Source of the DNA: Smallanthus sonchifolius
Taxonomy: Eukaryota; Streptophyta; Magnoliopsida; Asterales; Asteraceae
Length of the DNA: 64,000 nucleotides
Direction: 5' to 3'
NCBI GenBank assembly: GCA_023525975.1
Contig: CM042018.1
Location: 74,531,001 to 74,595,000, forward strand
The notes beneath the pieces were generated by a model, which had not been told where the DNA came from, ran no database searches, and worked only from the letters and a program-made list of their open reading frames with translations. Both the position numbers and the translations under genes were made by a program. Each line of letters begins with the position of its first letter. Within the stretch, counting starts at the first letter, position 1. Of the stretch, positions 45,096 to 57,467 are shown one piece after another.

Positions 45096-47581
45096 TGTAA
45101 CATTTCTGATTTTAGTATTCATATTTCAATTCAATGTAATGTATTTCGAACTCAATACCCGTGCACTGTCTTAATATTTTTCTCGCCATAAACTAAATGC
45201 AATGATTCGAAACAAATTTACATGTTTTGCTCGATTATATACACTTAAACGCTATACAAGTAACTATTTATTTCAAACTAAACAAACCTGAAAAGTCAAG
45301 GACTAAAGTTGAAAATTTATCAAGAAACCCTAATTAGCACGGTCGTGCTTCGTCCTGGCACGGTCGCGCCAAGTGCCTCGGCACGATCGCGCGACTGGTG
45401 CTAGAACGATCGCGCCCAGTGCCTAAGCACGGTCGCGCCTCTCTTGGGCACGGTCGCGCCTGCGTAACAGTCGAAACGTAAATGCAGTTTCAAAACGCTC
45501 GATCGTTCGAATTCAATTCCGATTTACGTTTTACTTTTGTTATCAAGGAAAATATCTCCGTCAATTACCATTATCATTTCCAAAATACAAATTACTCTCA
45601 AAAGAAACCGTCCAAATTATCTCCCAAGCCTCAAATCTCTATTTTCGATCCAATTGCTACCAAATAATCAAGGAACTCGATCCTCCGATCATCTCTAAGG
45701 TTTCTGAAGGGTTGAATCAGTCGGAATCGCAGCAGAAGACGCCGGAAAGTAATCTTGCCGTCGCCGGAACTTCCTTCTACCGACCTCCATCGATTCCCTA
45801 CTCTTTCGGGTAATTGATCACTTGTTATTATCCGTTTTAGTATTTAGATCGAAAGCCCCATGTTAATCTGGGCTTCCATTACAGAAATTATCCTGAACCG
45901 AAATTCCTATTTTTAATAAAAAGGATTTAATCGAATCCATTCTTAAACACGTTTTCCATACAATTAATTTATATGAATAGACTCGTAACAACTCAGTAAT
46001 AAAAAGCCCTAACAATTCCAACGCTATAAATACAAGATTTGTTCAATTCGTGTCTGATTTGGAATAGACACGGTCGCGCTAATCATCTAGCGCGGCCGTG
46101 CCTCATGAAACGCGGTCGTGCCGAGTAGCAGCGCGGTCGTGTCTTCCTGTCCAGACCTAGTCATGCCCTTTGGGCTAGCCTCTGTTGTGTCTAAAAATCA
46201 TAGACACGACCGTGCCGAGCCAAGGCACGGTCGTGCCTGTTGACTTGTCTAGTTTGTGCCCTCTGTTGATCAACCCGGTGGCGGCCCGACTAGCGCGGTC
46301 GCTCCCGTGGCTTGAGCACGATCGTGCCCTTCCGAGGCACGGTCGTGTGTGACTCAGAAATTTTAACAGAATTATAAATTTTATATTTTTTAATCAATAA
46401 ATGTTTCAAATTTTATAAAAATCTGTTTTCTGTATTTGAAAGGATTAAAAGTTTAATCTTTGCATAAATTTTATTTATTTAATATTATAAAAATTAAATT
46501 TATATTTATTGTAAAAGCTTACACATAAATGATATTTTAAATGTCTAAGTTACAAATTTTTATAAATGAATAAGATAATGACTATTTATTTAATTCATGT
46601 TTAAACAAAATCAAATATTTATTTATTTTCATAAGAAATGATTTTATACCTTACTTAATTGTTTATTCAAACTCAAACCTTAATCAAAATGTTTTGATAA
46701 TATTCGTTTTAAACTTTATATTTTATTCAACACATCCAAGTTCAAATCAATAACATTTTACTCAAGTCCAAACCATCGTTTAACTTACACTGTCGTGCAC
46801 ACTATTTGATACAACATACATTACTCTTTAGGTTGATTTGTGCACTCGAGGATCTTTATTTTTCTATCTATTATCCTTGTTCGCTACACCTCCTTATCAA
46901 GTGAGAATTCACAACCCTTTTTACCCTTTTACACTTTTGGGGTGAAACATGAACATTATTCAAATTACACATTACATTTACACAAACAACACAAAGTACA
47001 AATCCTATTTACTTTCATGTGTGCAATTTGAGCTTTATGCCCGAGTGCTAGGTGTGCTAACCTTTGTATGCGATTATGTGCAATCATTAACTATACAAGC
47101 CGACGATTTTCAATGATAGATCTATTGAGTCTGACAAACCCACCCAGGTGCGCGGTGATTGAAACCGACAACACAATTTTTGCATGCTAGTTACAAGGTT
47201 TGATTGTACGTGGTTACACAATAGCTGCTCCCCATAAATGCCTTATTTATCATGATATGTAAAGGATTTGTTTTCAACTATATGCTATCTATATACAACT
47301 GTGTTATACTCACCAACTTTTTAGTTGACTTTATTTTATTCATGTTTCAGGCCCTAATATGTGAGAATGATTCAAGACGTGCTCAATATAAGATTTGGAC
47401 TTAGCAATTTAAATCAAAAATTCTATGAGTTGTTTTATGTTTCTTTGTTTGAATTTAGTTTGTACTTGGATTATTTGTAATGGAAATTTGACTTTAATAT
47501 ATTTCAATTTAGTCAACCATGTGCTATGAACAGTCTTACATGTCCCGCCCCGATGATTCCGCCATCGGTCGGGGTGTGACA
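45096..47581 (+). repeat. 5' LTR of gypsy G1
   Basis: TATA box CTATAAATAC at 46024-46033, flanked by two clusters of CACGGTCGYGCC-type motifs (45330-45470 and 46063-46350), with a 12-bp-stem hairpin at 46205-46235. The short ORFs inside (45482-45667, 46840-47031) recur in every copy only because the LTR is conserved. Confidence 0.93.
46901..47350 (+). other. putative LTR intron, G1 5' LTR
   Basis: Donor ATCAA|GTGAGAATT (GTGAGTATT in the 3' LTR copy), acceptor CATGTTTCAG|GC, 450 nt; CTCACCAAC..GTTGAC 40 nt before the acceptor. Confidence 0.5.
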
Positions 47582-47584
47582 GAT

Positions 47585-47597
47585 TGGTATCAGAGCC
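47585..47597 (+). other. primer-binding site of gypsy G1 (initiator tRNA-Met)
   Basis: TGGTATCAGAGCC, three bases after the LTR. Confidence 0.92.
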
Positions 47598-48278
47598 TTG
47601 GTTATAGGGAATTAGGTTATTAGACACCTTGACCTAGACTATAACTTTAGGACACCCACTTATACTATGTTTCGTGATTTTTGTGCTATGTGTTACATGC
47701 TATGTGCTACATGCTTACCATGATTAATTATTATTATATTTGATACCTTACTTGTTATCATGACTTAGTAGGATCTTCTTAAATCATAATTTAATAAATA
47801 ATATCCGTTCCTATATTCTAAAACCTCATAATATTTCTATCTTCTTTCTATCTTTATCTTTTCTAAGCATGTGGAAAATTCTTGAAGCAAAAATCTTTAA
47901 AAAAATTTTTATTTATTCATTAAGGTGTTTAAACTTGTTAAATTATTTGAGGACACGTGCAATCTGGAAGGGTGACACCTGTATTTTGGGTTTTCTGTCT
48001 AGGAAAGCATTTCGCATAAATCCCAATCAACCGAGGGACCCGTATGCTCTCTTGGGAATTCCCGAGATGAGTGTTTACTTATAGGCTAAAGCATGTCTCC
48101 TTGAAAATTATATAAGTTTAATTAACCTTAATGTGCCATAGTATTCAAGTGATTTTGTCACTTTTGAGTACAATCCAAACTAAGAATATCTATTTTTATT
48201 TTTGTTATCTCATTCTATTAAATCCTATCAACTCTCATAAGTTCTTACAAACTTTCTTGTCTTGTGAAAATCTGTAGA
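47598..48278 (+). other. 5' leader of gypsy G1
   Basis: AT-rich untranslated leader between primer site and Gag. I see no gene or repeat in it. Confidence 0.6.
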
Positions 48279-51200
48279 ATGCCTCCTCGTTGTGCTCCCG
48301 CAACCAACGCCAACACCGACATTGCTACTATTCGTACTCAATTGGTGACACAACTCACCCAAGCCAATGGAGCCACCAATGGCAACAATGGTGGAAATGG
48401 AAGCAATAGTGGTAATAATGGTGGAAATGGTGGTAACAGTCCACCTCAATGCACCTTCAAGCACTTCAACTCGTGCAATCCCCTCAATTTTTATGGAACC
48501 GAAGGAGCTACTGGACTCCTTCAATGGTTTGAAAGCATAGAGAATACCTTTCTCAATAGTGACTGTCCCGACAACCTCCGTGTTCGTCATGCTACAAGTG
48601 TCCTACAAAAACGGGCACTTACATGGTGGAATGGGGAGAAAAGGAATAGGGGTGTTGACATAGATATGGCCTTACCTTGGGATGAGGTCAAAAGGCTTAT
48701 GACCGAGGAGTTCTGCCCTCGAAATGAAGTGAAAAAGTTAGAAGCTGAATTTTGGGATCTTGCCTAAGATAGTGGGGAAAGCTTAGCATATACAACTCGG
48801 TTCCATGAGTTGAGTCTTCTCGTGCCCCACATGGTCACTCCTTTGTCCCGTTGTATCGAAAAGTATATTGGTGGGCTACCAAGACAAATCCAAGATACTG
48901 TCTTAGGTAGAAATCCTGCTACTCTGGAAGATGCTATTCGTCTAGCCGCTACCCTAACTGATAATCATGTGAAAGCTGGAACTCTTACCAAAAAGGGTTC
49001 TAAGAAAGTTTCTGAAACCGTAACCCCTCCTACTCACAACAAAGAAGCCACAACCGAGCCCTCTCGCAATAATAGAAAGACGAAAGTTAGAAATTTTGCT
49101 GTGGTTACTCCTACTATTCCGGTTATCCAAGCTGCACCTATGGTTCAAACACCGGTTAAAAAGCCATATGTTGGAATCTACCCACTTTGTGCCACCTGCA
49201 ACTACCATCATCCCCAAAACATCCCATGTCGCCTTTGTACTTATTGTGGGAGATATGGTCATACGGTTAGTGTTTGTAGGACCAAAGCTCTTACGGGCCA
49301 AGTCAACCCTCCAAACCGAACCGTACCTCAAGTGGCTAACCAAGGTGCTCCCGCCATTGCTATTGGGCGTGCTTGTTATGAGTGTGGTGACCCGAACCAT
49401 TTTCGTGATCAATGTCCAAGACTTGCAAATGCTAGACAAGGTGGAGCTCGTGGGCGTGCGTTCAACATAAACGCCAACGAATCTCAAGCCAACAACGACG
49501 TGGTTAATGGTACGTTCCTTGTTAATAGTCAATATGCCTCCATTTTGTTCGATACCGGTGCCGATAAAAGTTTTGTGTCACTTAATTTTGAGCCTTTACT
49601 TGCAAAGACACGATCCCAATTAGTGAAAACCTTCACCGTTGAAATAGCAAATGGTGACTCCCTTATCATTGACTCCATTATTTATGATTGCTCCTTAGAA
49701 CTAAATGATCATTCATTCCCAATCAACCTTGTTCCAATGCCACTAGGAAGCTTTGATATTATCATAGGAATGGATTGGCTATCAAATCATCATGCCGAAG
49801 TCATTTGCTTTGAAAAGTGTATCCGAATTCCGCTACCATCGGGAGAAACCTTAAGGGTTTTTGGTGAAAAGCCTTGCAAGGGACTTAAGTTGATGTCGTG
49901 TACTACCGCTCAAAAGTACTTACGAAAGAAGTACATTTCTTTCTTAGCTCATATTGTTCAAAAGGATGTCAAGGAGAAGAGTATCCAAGACATTCCGATT
50001 ATTCGAGATTTTCCCGAAGTTTTTCCTAAGGATTTATCCGGTCTTCCTCCCGTTCGTCAAGTAGAGTTCCGTATTGATCTTATACCTGGAGCTAACCCCG
50101 TTGCTAGAGCTCCTTATCGTCTTGCACCTTTCGAAATGCAAGAGCTTGCAAGTCAACTTCAAGAGCTCTCCGACAAAGGTTTCATTCGCCCAAGTCATTC
50201 ACCGTGGGGTGCACCAGTCTTATTTGTTAAGAAGAAGGATGGATCATTTTGCATGTGTATTGACTACCGCGAACTCAACAAGCTTACTATCAAGAACCGT
50301 TATCCTTTGCCTAGAATTGATGATCTCTTTGATCAACTTCAAGGTTCTACTTGTTTCTCAAAGATTGATCTTCGATCCGGTGAAGATGACATTCCTAAGA
50401 CTGCCTTCCGAACAAGATATGGTCATTACGAGTTCATGGTTATGCCTTTCGGGCTAACCAATGCACCCGCAGTTTTCATGGATCTCATGAATCGTGTGTG
50501 CAAACCATACCTTGATAAATTCGTGATCGTCTTCATTGACGATATCTTAATCTATTCCAAGACTAAAGCCGATCATGAACAACACCTTAGATTGGTTTTG
50601 GACCTCTTGAGAAAAGAACAACTATATGCCAAATTCTCCAAATGTGAATTCTGGCTAAAGGAAGTTCAATTTCTTGGTCACATCGTCAACGACAAGGGTA
50701 TTCATGTTGATCGTGCTAAGATTGAAACGGTTAAAAATTGGAATGCCCCGAAGACTCCTACCGAAGTTCATTCATTTCTTGGTCTTGCGGGTTATTATCG
50801 TCGCTTCATCTCAAACTTCTCAAAGATTGCTGTCCCTCTTACCGCTTTGACCCACAAGGGTAAGACTTATGAATGGGGACCGAAACAAGAAGAAGCTTTC
50901 CAAACCCTCAAGCAAAAGTTGTGCAATGCTCCCATATTGACTCTCCCCGAGGGAAATGATGATTTAGTTGTCTATTGTGATGCTTCTAACCAAGGTCTTG
51001 GTTGTGTTCTCATGCAACGAGGCAAGGTAATAGCTTATGCATCAAGACAACTCAAAATTCATGAGAAGAATTATACGACGCACGATCTCGAGCTGGGTGC
51101 GGTCGTATTCGCATTAAAGATTTGGAGACATTACCTATATGGCACGAAATGTGTGGTGTTCACCGACCACAAAAGTCTTCAACATATTTTCAACCAAAAA

Positions 51201-52799
51201 GAACTCAATATGAGGCAACGACGTTGGGTCGAACTCCTTAACGACTACGACTGCGAGATTTGTTACCATCCCGGCAAAGCGAATGTTGTAGCCGATGCTT
51301 TAAGTCGAAAGGACCATGTTATGCTTCATTGTGCCCGTATTCAAACCGATATTCAAACTCGTATCTTAGAAGCTCAACACGTCTCGGTAACCGAGGGTAA
51401 CGTGTACGAAGAAATGTCATGTGGTGTTGAACTCCTTCTTGAATCAAAACCCAATGGCTTACTATATTACTTGAACCGTATTTGGGTTCCCGATCGCGAT
51501 GATCGCCGTACAGTTCTCATGAACGAGGCTCATAAGACTCGTTATTCTATTCATCCTGGTGCGGATAAAATGTACCAAGATCTTCGCCAACTTTATTGGT
51601 GGCCCGGTATGAAGAAAGACATTGCTCTTTATGTGGCCAAATGCTTAACTTGTTCCAAAGTCAAAGCCGAACATCAACGTCCTTCTGGTTTGCTCGAACA
51701 ACCAGAAATTCCCGTGTAGAAATAGGAGAATCTAGCTATGGATTTTATTACCAAACTCCCTCGCACCTCGAGTGGACATGATAGTATTTGGGTGATCTTT
51801 GATCGTCTCACTAAATCCGCTCATTTCTTGCCTATCCGTGAAGACTTCAAAGTGGAGAAACTAGCCCGAATTTACATTGATGAAATTGTGAGCCGTCTTG
51901 GTGTTCCCTTGAACATAATATCTGATCGAGATGCCTGGTTCACTTCTCGATTTTGTTAATCTCTCCAAACTGCTCTTAGTACTCGATTGGATTTGAGCAT
52001 GGCTTACCATCCGCAAACTGATGGTCAAACCGAGCCAACAATCCAAACTCTTGAAGACATGCTTAGAGCTTGTGTAATCGATTTTGGTGGCAATTGGGAT
52101 TCACATCTATCCCTCATTGAGTTCTCTTACAATAATAACTACCACACAAGTATCAACATGGCTCCATTCGAAGCTCTCTATGGTCGCAAGTGTCGTTCTC
52201 CTATCTGTTGGAACGAGATTGGTGAAGCATAAATCACCGGTCCCGAGTTAATTCAAGAAACATCCGACAAGATTATTCAAATCCGTGACAATATTCGAGT
52301 AGCGAGGAGTCAGCAAAAGAGTTATGCCGACAAACGTCGAAAACCCTTGGAATTCCAAGTCAGCGATCTTGTTCTTCTTAAGGTGTCTCCATGGAAGGGC
52401 GTGATCCGTTTTGGAAAGAAAGGCAAGTTAGCACCTCGTTATGTTGGTCCATTCAAAATCCATGAAAGGATTGGGAAAGTGGCTTACAAACTCGAGTTAC
52501 CTCCATCTCTTGGCAATGTGCATCCTACATTTCATGTATCTAATCTGAAGAAGTGTCTCGCTGATGAAAATCTCCATATACCGCTTGACGACGTGCGCAT
52601 TGATGAAACGATGCATTTCGTTGAGAAGCCGATGGAAATTATGGATCGTGAAGTCAAACAGCTCAAGCGAAGTCGCATTCCTATTGTCAAAGTTCGTTGG
52701 GAATCTAAGCGTGGACCTGAGTTCACTTGGGAACGAGAAGACCAAATGAAGCTCAAGTACCCTCATCTTTTTACCGATACCGTCGCTTCATCAAACTAA
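48279..52799 (+). pseudogene. gypsy G1 Gag-Pol polyprotein
   Basis: Starts MPPRCAPATNANTD at 48279. Gag: Asn/Gly-rich N-terminus, retrotrans_gag (LQWFESIENTFL, ALTWWNG), two knuckles (CTYCGRYGHTVSVC, CYECGDPNHFRDQC). Pol order PR-RT-RH-INT as in gypsy: protease DTGADKSF (near 49551), RT (KIDLRSG, FIDDILIYSK), RNase H (VYCDASNQGLG, TDHKSLQHIF, VVADALSRK), integrase HHCC and D,D,E core, GPF, chromodomain-like tail. Stops at 48765, 51717, 51723, 51957 and 52230 in one frame. A 21-bp deletion at about 50381 removes the YHQLRVQ segment after KIDLRSG, next to a catalytic Asp, so RT would be dead even without the stops. Confidence 0.93.
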
Positions 52800-52820
52800 A
52801 TTTCGGGACGAAATTCTCTC

Positions 52821-52833
52821 AACATGGGGAGAC
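52821..52833 (+). other. polypurine tract of gypsy G1
   Basis: AACATGGGGAGAC directly before the 3' LTR. Confidence 0.8.
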
Positions 52834-55319
52834 TGTAACATTTCTGATTTTATTATTCATATTTCAATTAAATGTAATGTATTTCGAACTCAATACCCGT
52901 GCACTGTCTTAATATTTTTCTCTCCATAAACTAAATGCAATGATTCGATACAAATTTACAAGTTTTGCTCGATTATATACACTTAAACGCTATACAAGTA
53001 ACTATTTATTTCAAACTAATCAAACCTGAAGAGTCAAGGACTAAAGTTGAAAATTTATCAAGAAACCCTAATTAGCACGGTCGTGCTTCGTCCTGGCACG
53101 GTCGCGCTAAGTGCCTCGGTACGATCGCACGACTGGTCCTGGAACGATCGCGCCCAGTGCCTAAGCACGGTCGCGCCTCTCTTGGGCACGGTCGCGCCTG
53201 CGTAACAGTCGAAACGTAAATGCAGTTTCAAAACGCTCGATCGTTCGAATTCAAATCCGATTTACGTTTTACTTTTGTTATCATAGAAAATATCTCCGTC
53301 AATTACCATTATCATTTCCAAAATACAAATTACTCTCAAAAGAAACCGTCCAAATTATCTCCCAAGCCTCAAATCTCTATTTTTGATCTAATTGCTACCA
53401 AATAATCAAGGAACTCGATCCTCCGATCATCTCTAAGGTTTCTGAAGGGTTGAATCAGTCGGAATCGCAGCAGAAGACGCCGGAAAGTAATCATGCCGTC
53501 GCCGGAACTTCCTTCTACCGACCTCCATCGATTCCCTACTCTTTCGGGTAATTGATCACTTGTTATTATCCGTTTTAGTATTTAGATCGAAAGCCCCATG
53601 TTAATCTGGGCTTCCATTACAGAAATTATCCGGAACCGAAATTCATATTTTTAATAAAAAGGATTTAATCGAATCCATTCTTAAACACGTTTTCCATACA
53701 ATTAATTTATATGAATAGACTCGTAACAACTCAGTAATCAAAAGCCCTAACAATTCCAACGCTATAAATACAAGATTTGTTCAATTCGTGTCTGATTTGG
53801 AATAGACACAGTCGCGCTAATCATCTAGCGCGGCCGTGCCTCATGAAACGCGGTCGTGCCGACTAGCAGCGCGGTCGTGTCCTCCTGTCCAGACCTATTC
53901 ATGCCCTTTGGGTTAGCCTCTGTTGTGTCTAAAAATCATAGACACGACCGTGCCGAGCCAAGGCACGGTCGTGCCTGTTGACTTGTCTAGTTTGTGCCCT
54001 CTGTTGATCAACCCGGTCGCGCCCCGACTAGCGCGGTCGCGCCCGTGGCTTGAGCACGATCGTGCCCTTCCGAGGCACGGTCGTGTGTGACTCAGAAATT
54101 TTAACAGAATTATAAATTTTATATTTTTTAATCAATAAATGTTTCAAATTTTATAAAAATATGTTTTCTGTATTTGAAAGGATTAAAAGTTTAATCTTGG
54201 CAAAAATTTTATTTATTTAAAATTATAAAAATTAAATTTATATTTATTGTTAAAGCTTACACATAAATGATATTTTAAATGTCTAAGTTACAAATTTTTA
54301 TAAATGAATAAGATAATGACTATTTATTTAATTCATGTTTAAACAAAATCAATTATTTATTTATTTTCATAAGCAATAATTTTATACCTTACTTAATTGT
54401 TTATTCAAACTCAAACCTTAATCAAAATGTTTTGATAATATTCATTTTAAACTTTATATTTTATTCAACACATCCAAGTTCAAATCAATAACATTTTACT
54501 CAAGTCCAAACCATCGTTTAACTTACACTGTCGTGCACACTAGTTGATACAACATACATTACTCTCTAGGTTGATTTGTGCACTCGAGGATCTTTATTTT
54601 TCTATCTATTATCCTTGTTCGCTACACCTCCTTATCAAGTGAGTATTCACAACCTCTTTTACTCTTTTACACTTTTGGGGTGAAACATGAACATTATTCA
54701 AATTACACATTACATTTACACAAACAACACAAAGTACAAATCCTATTTACTTTCACGTGTGCAATTTGAGATTTATGCCCGAGTGCTAGGTGTGCTAACC
54801 TTTGTATGCGATTATGTGCAATCATTAACTATACAAGCCGACGGTTTTCAATGATAGATCTATTGAGTCTGACAAACCCACCCAGGTGCGCGGTGATAGA
54901 AACCGACAACACAATTTTTGCATGCTAGTTACAAGGTTTGATTGTACGTGGTTACACAATAGCTGCTCCCCATAAATGCCTTATTTATCATGATATGTAA
55001 AGGATTTGTTTTCAACTATATGCTATCTATATACAACTGTGTTATACTCACCAACTTTTTAGTTGACTTTATTTTATTCATGTTTCAGGCCCTAATATGT
55101 GAGAATGATTCAAGACGTGCTCAATATAGGATTTGGACTTAGCAATTTAAATCAAGAATTCTATGAGTTTTTTTATGTTTCTTTGTTTGAATTTGGTTTG
55201 TACTTGGATTATTTGTAATGTAAATTTGACTTTAATATATTTCAATTTAGTCAACCATGTGCTATGAACAGTCTTACATGTCCCGCCCCGATGATTCCGC
55301 CATCGGTCGGGGTGTGACA
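52834..55319 (+). repeat. 3' LTR of gypsy G1
   Basis: Same features as the 5' LTR at +7738: arrays 53075-53205 and 53800-54090, TATA 53762-53771, intron-like module 54639-55088. Confidence 0.93.
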
Positions 55320-55324
55320 CACAT

Positions 55325-57467
55325 AGTTCACCTTCTCAAATTTGACTTTTTCATTCTTTAAAGTACCCTAACCAGTTATGTACCCGCCTTTATTACCAGC
55401 AAAAGCGACATAACCACCATCAATATTAATCACATCTTCCAACAAACGAATATTCCTTGTCATATGTCGATGACAAGCACTATCCACATACCACGTATTG
55501 TTGATAGTCCTCCTTGGTTGTCCTTACATAAACAAAGAAAATCAGTTAGAAATTGGAACCCAAGCCATTGTGGTCTTGGGTCATCCAGATGGATCAAAAT
55601 AAACAACTTCAAGCAACTCACAATCAACATTGTCATCAACCTTTGGAATATAAGATTTATGATTAGACCTTTTCAATGAAGACATATTATGATTTGTTGG
55701 AAAAACATTATTAGATTTATGATTATCAGATTCTGGTATTTCCAAAAATTTCTTTAGTTTTCTGTTACGTCTTCTTTGTTGTGGTCTAGAAAGTTTGACC
55801 TCAGGTTGAGACTCTTTTTGAATTCCAACAGGTGGAATCTCAAACTACTTTTGAAAAACAACAGGTTTAAAAATACGCTTATCATGTTGCTTAAATCCCA
55901 AAGATTTAGAAAATGATTGACAAGGCATATTCTTTTCAACACTACACTTAGGCTTTTCCCAGTTTGTCTTTTCAGAATCGTCACTCCTTGTTTTTGTGAG
56001 GGATCACTCTTTAATTTGCCTTGATTCTTATAAGGATAGTGAATCAGAATATGACTACCCTCATTACAATGAAAACAAACTCTTCTATCTTGATGATTTC
56101 TGATATAAGGAGTTTTTCTTGAATTTTATGACCCGTTTGATGAACAAGCTTCAGAATAATTTTCTAAACAGTTGACTGACTTCTTTGGAACAAAATTTTG
56201 TTTAGTCACTGTCGATGAATTCTTCTTCTGATAACCAGTTGCACCAAAACCACTTGATTGTAGCATTTTTGAAAGATTAGGTTGAACATCTTTCACCTCA
56301 TCCGGTTCTGTTAAAATGCATCTATCACGGGTAACATTCTTCACTACTTTTGGTTCATCAGTTTGCACTTTCTTTGGAATGCCTTCAACCTTATTATCAT
56401 CAAACACCTCATCCTCAGAATCAGAATCATAGATCATATCTTCACAAGTTACTGTATTCACCTTCAACACTGTCTTTGGATCAATTTCCTATTCATGAAT
56501 AATCTCTGGTTCAACCACATAATTTACATTGAATGGTGGAGGAAGAAATCCAATTACAGCAACCCTCTTAGTAGGATCAGCATTAGCATTAAAGTAATCC
56601 AATACTACAGATGAATTTTCCAAGTTTTCCAGCTTTCTATGTAATTTGATCACCTCAGATTCTTTATCAGAAATTTCTTTGTTCTTCTGAGCGACAATTT
56701 TATTTCGCTTCTCAATCTCAGCATAAGCCATATCCAGATGATATGCTTGTTCCTTATATTTCAATCCCAAAGAGTTCAAATCTCTTTTCAAAGACTCAAT
56801 TCTATCTATACACATTTTATCATTATCTTTCAATTTTTGATTAACTAAATGCATCGATTTCATATCACAAATTAAATTTGTGTTATCATCCATTACTTTT
56901 TGCATTTTATCTTTTATACTTACGCAATTTGAGCAATAAAGGTGACAGACAGAATCTTTTACCTTTGAAGGATCTGACATATCTGCCATGAAGACTTTTG
57001 CAATCGGGAAATTTTCAGAATCAGTACCATCAGAAGAATTTTGAGTTAAAACAATATCATCTTCAGATACACAAGATGCAATCTCAGTCTCACAATTTTG
57101 TACTTGATCACTTTCTTCATCAGCACTCAGCAAACTCTCACCATCACTTGAGCTATCATCATTAGTTGACTATTCAGATTTAGTAGAATGAATCTTAGCT
57201 ACAAACACTTGACTTACCGAACCAACCAAATCTTCAAGATGAATACCCCAGTAATATTTTTCATCATTCTGAGCAACCAAAGCAGATGATACAGATGCAT
57301 GTTAGAATTTCCAGAATTAGAAGAACCAAGTGACTGATTACGATTGTTCTGAAAGTTATTAGGCTTCTTCTAAGAATCAAATTCAACTTTCGTATTCACA
57401 CATTCTTTGGAAAAATGACCATACTCTTGACAATTATAGCAACGAACTTTGGTTTTATCAAATCCCA
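55325..57467 (-). pseudogene. copia E Gag C-terminal part and protease
   Basis: From the right: knuckle 1 CYNCQEYGHFSKEC (near 57440), acidic linker, coiled coil (ERRNK-type heptads, about 56600-56900), DYFNANADPTKR, VLKVNTVTCEDM, a decayed second knuckle (CFHCNEGSHILIHY, last Cys changed to Tyr, near 56070), basic tail to MAWVPISN-like end, then protease YVDSACHRHMT (near 55470), where DSG is expected. Stops at 57173, 56489, 56123, 55830 and 55373 regions plus frameshifts. Continues into the integrase at 45095 across G1 and is cut at 57467 by G2. Confidence 0.82.

Larger units (their letters stand above)
45096..55319 (+). mobile_element. gypsy element G1 (Del/Tekay-like chromovirus), complete ends
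   Basis: Two 2486-bp LTRs (45096-47581 and 52834-55319; TGTAACATTTC...GTGTGACA), TSD CACAT (45091-45095, 55320-55324), Met primer site, Gag-Pol in one frame, polypurine tract. The first 150 bp of the LTRs differ at about five positions, so G1 is older than A. Confidence 0.95.

Noticed and set aside
45482..45667. 61-aa ORF repeated in G1 and G2 LTRs
   Set aside because: Low complexity, upstream of the likely TATA box and explained by LTR conservation.
46840..47031. 63-aa ORF repeated in G1 and G2 LTRs (also 54578-54769, 58019-58210)
   Set aside because: It spans the intron-like donor in the LTR, has no domain, and recurs only because the LTR is conserved.
48954..49532. 192-aa minus-strand ORF inside G1
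   Set aside because: Antisense shadow of Gag, seen again as a shadow in G2 (63246-63743).
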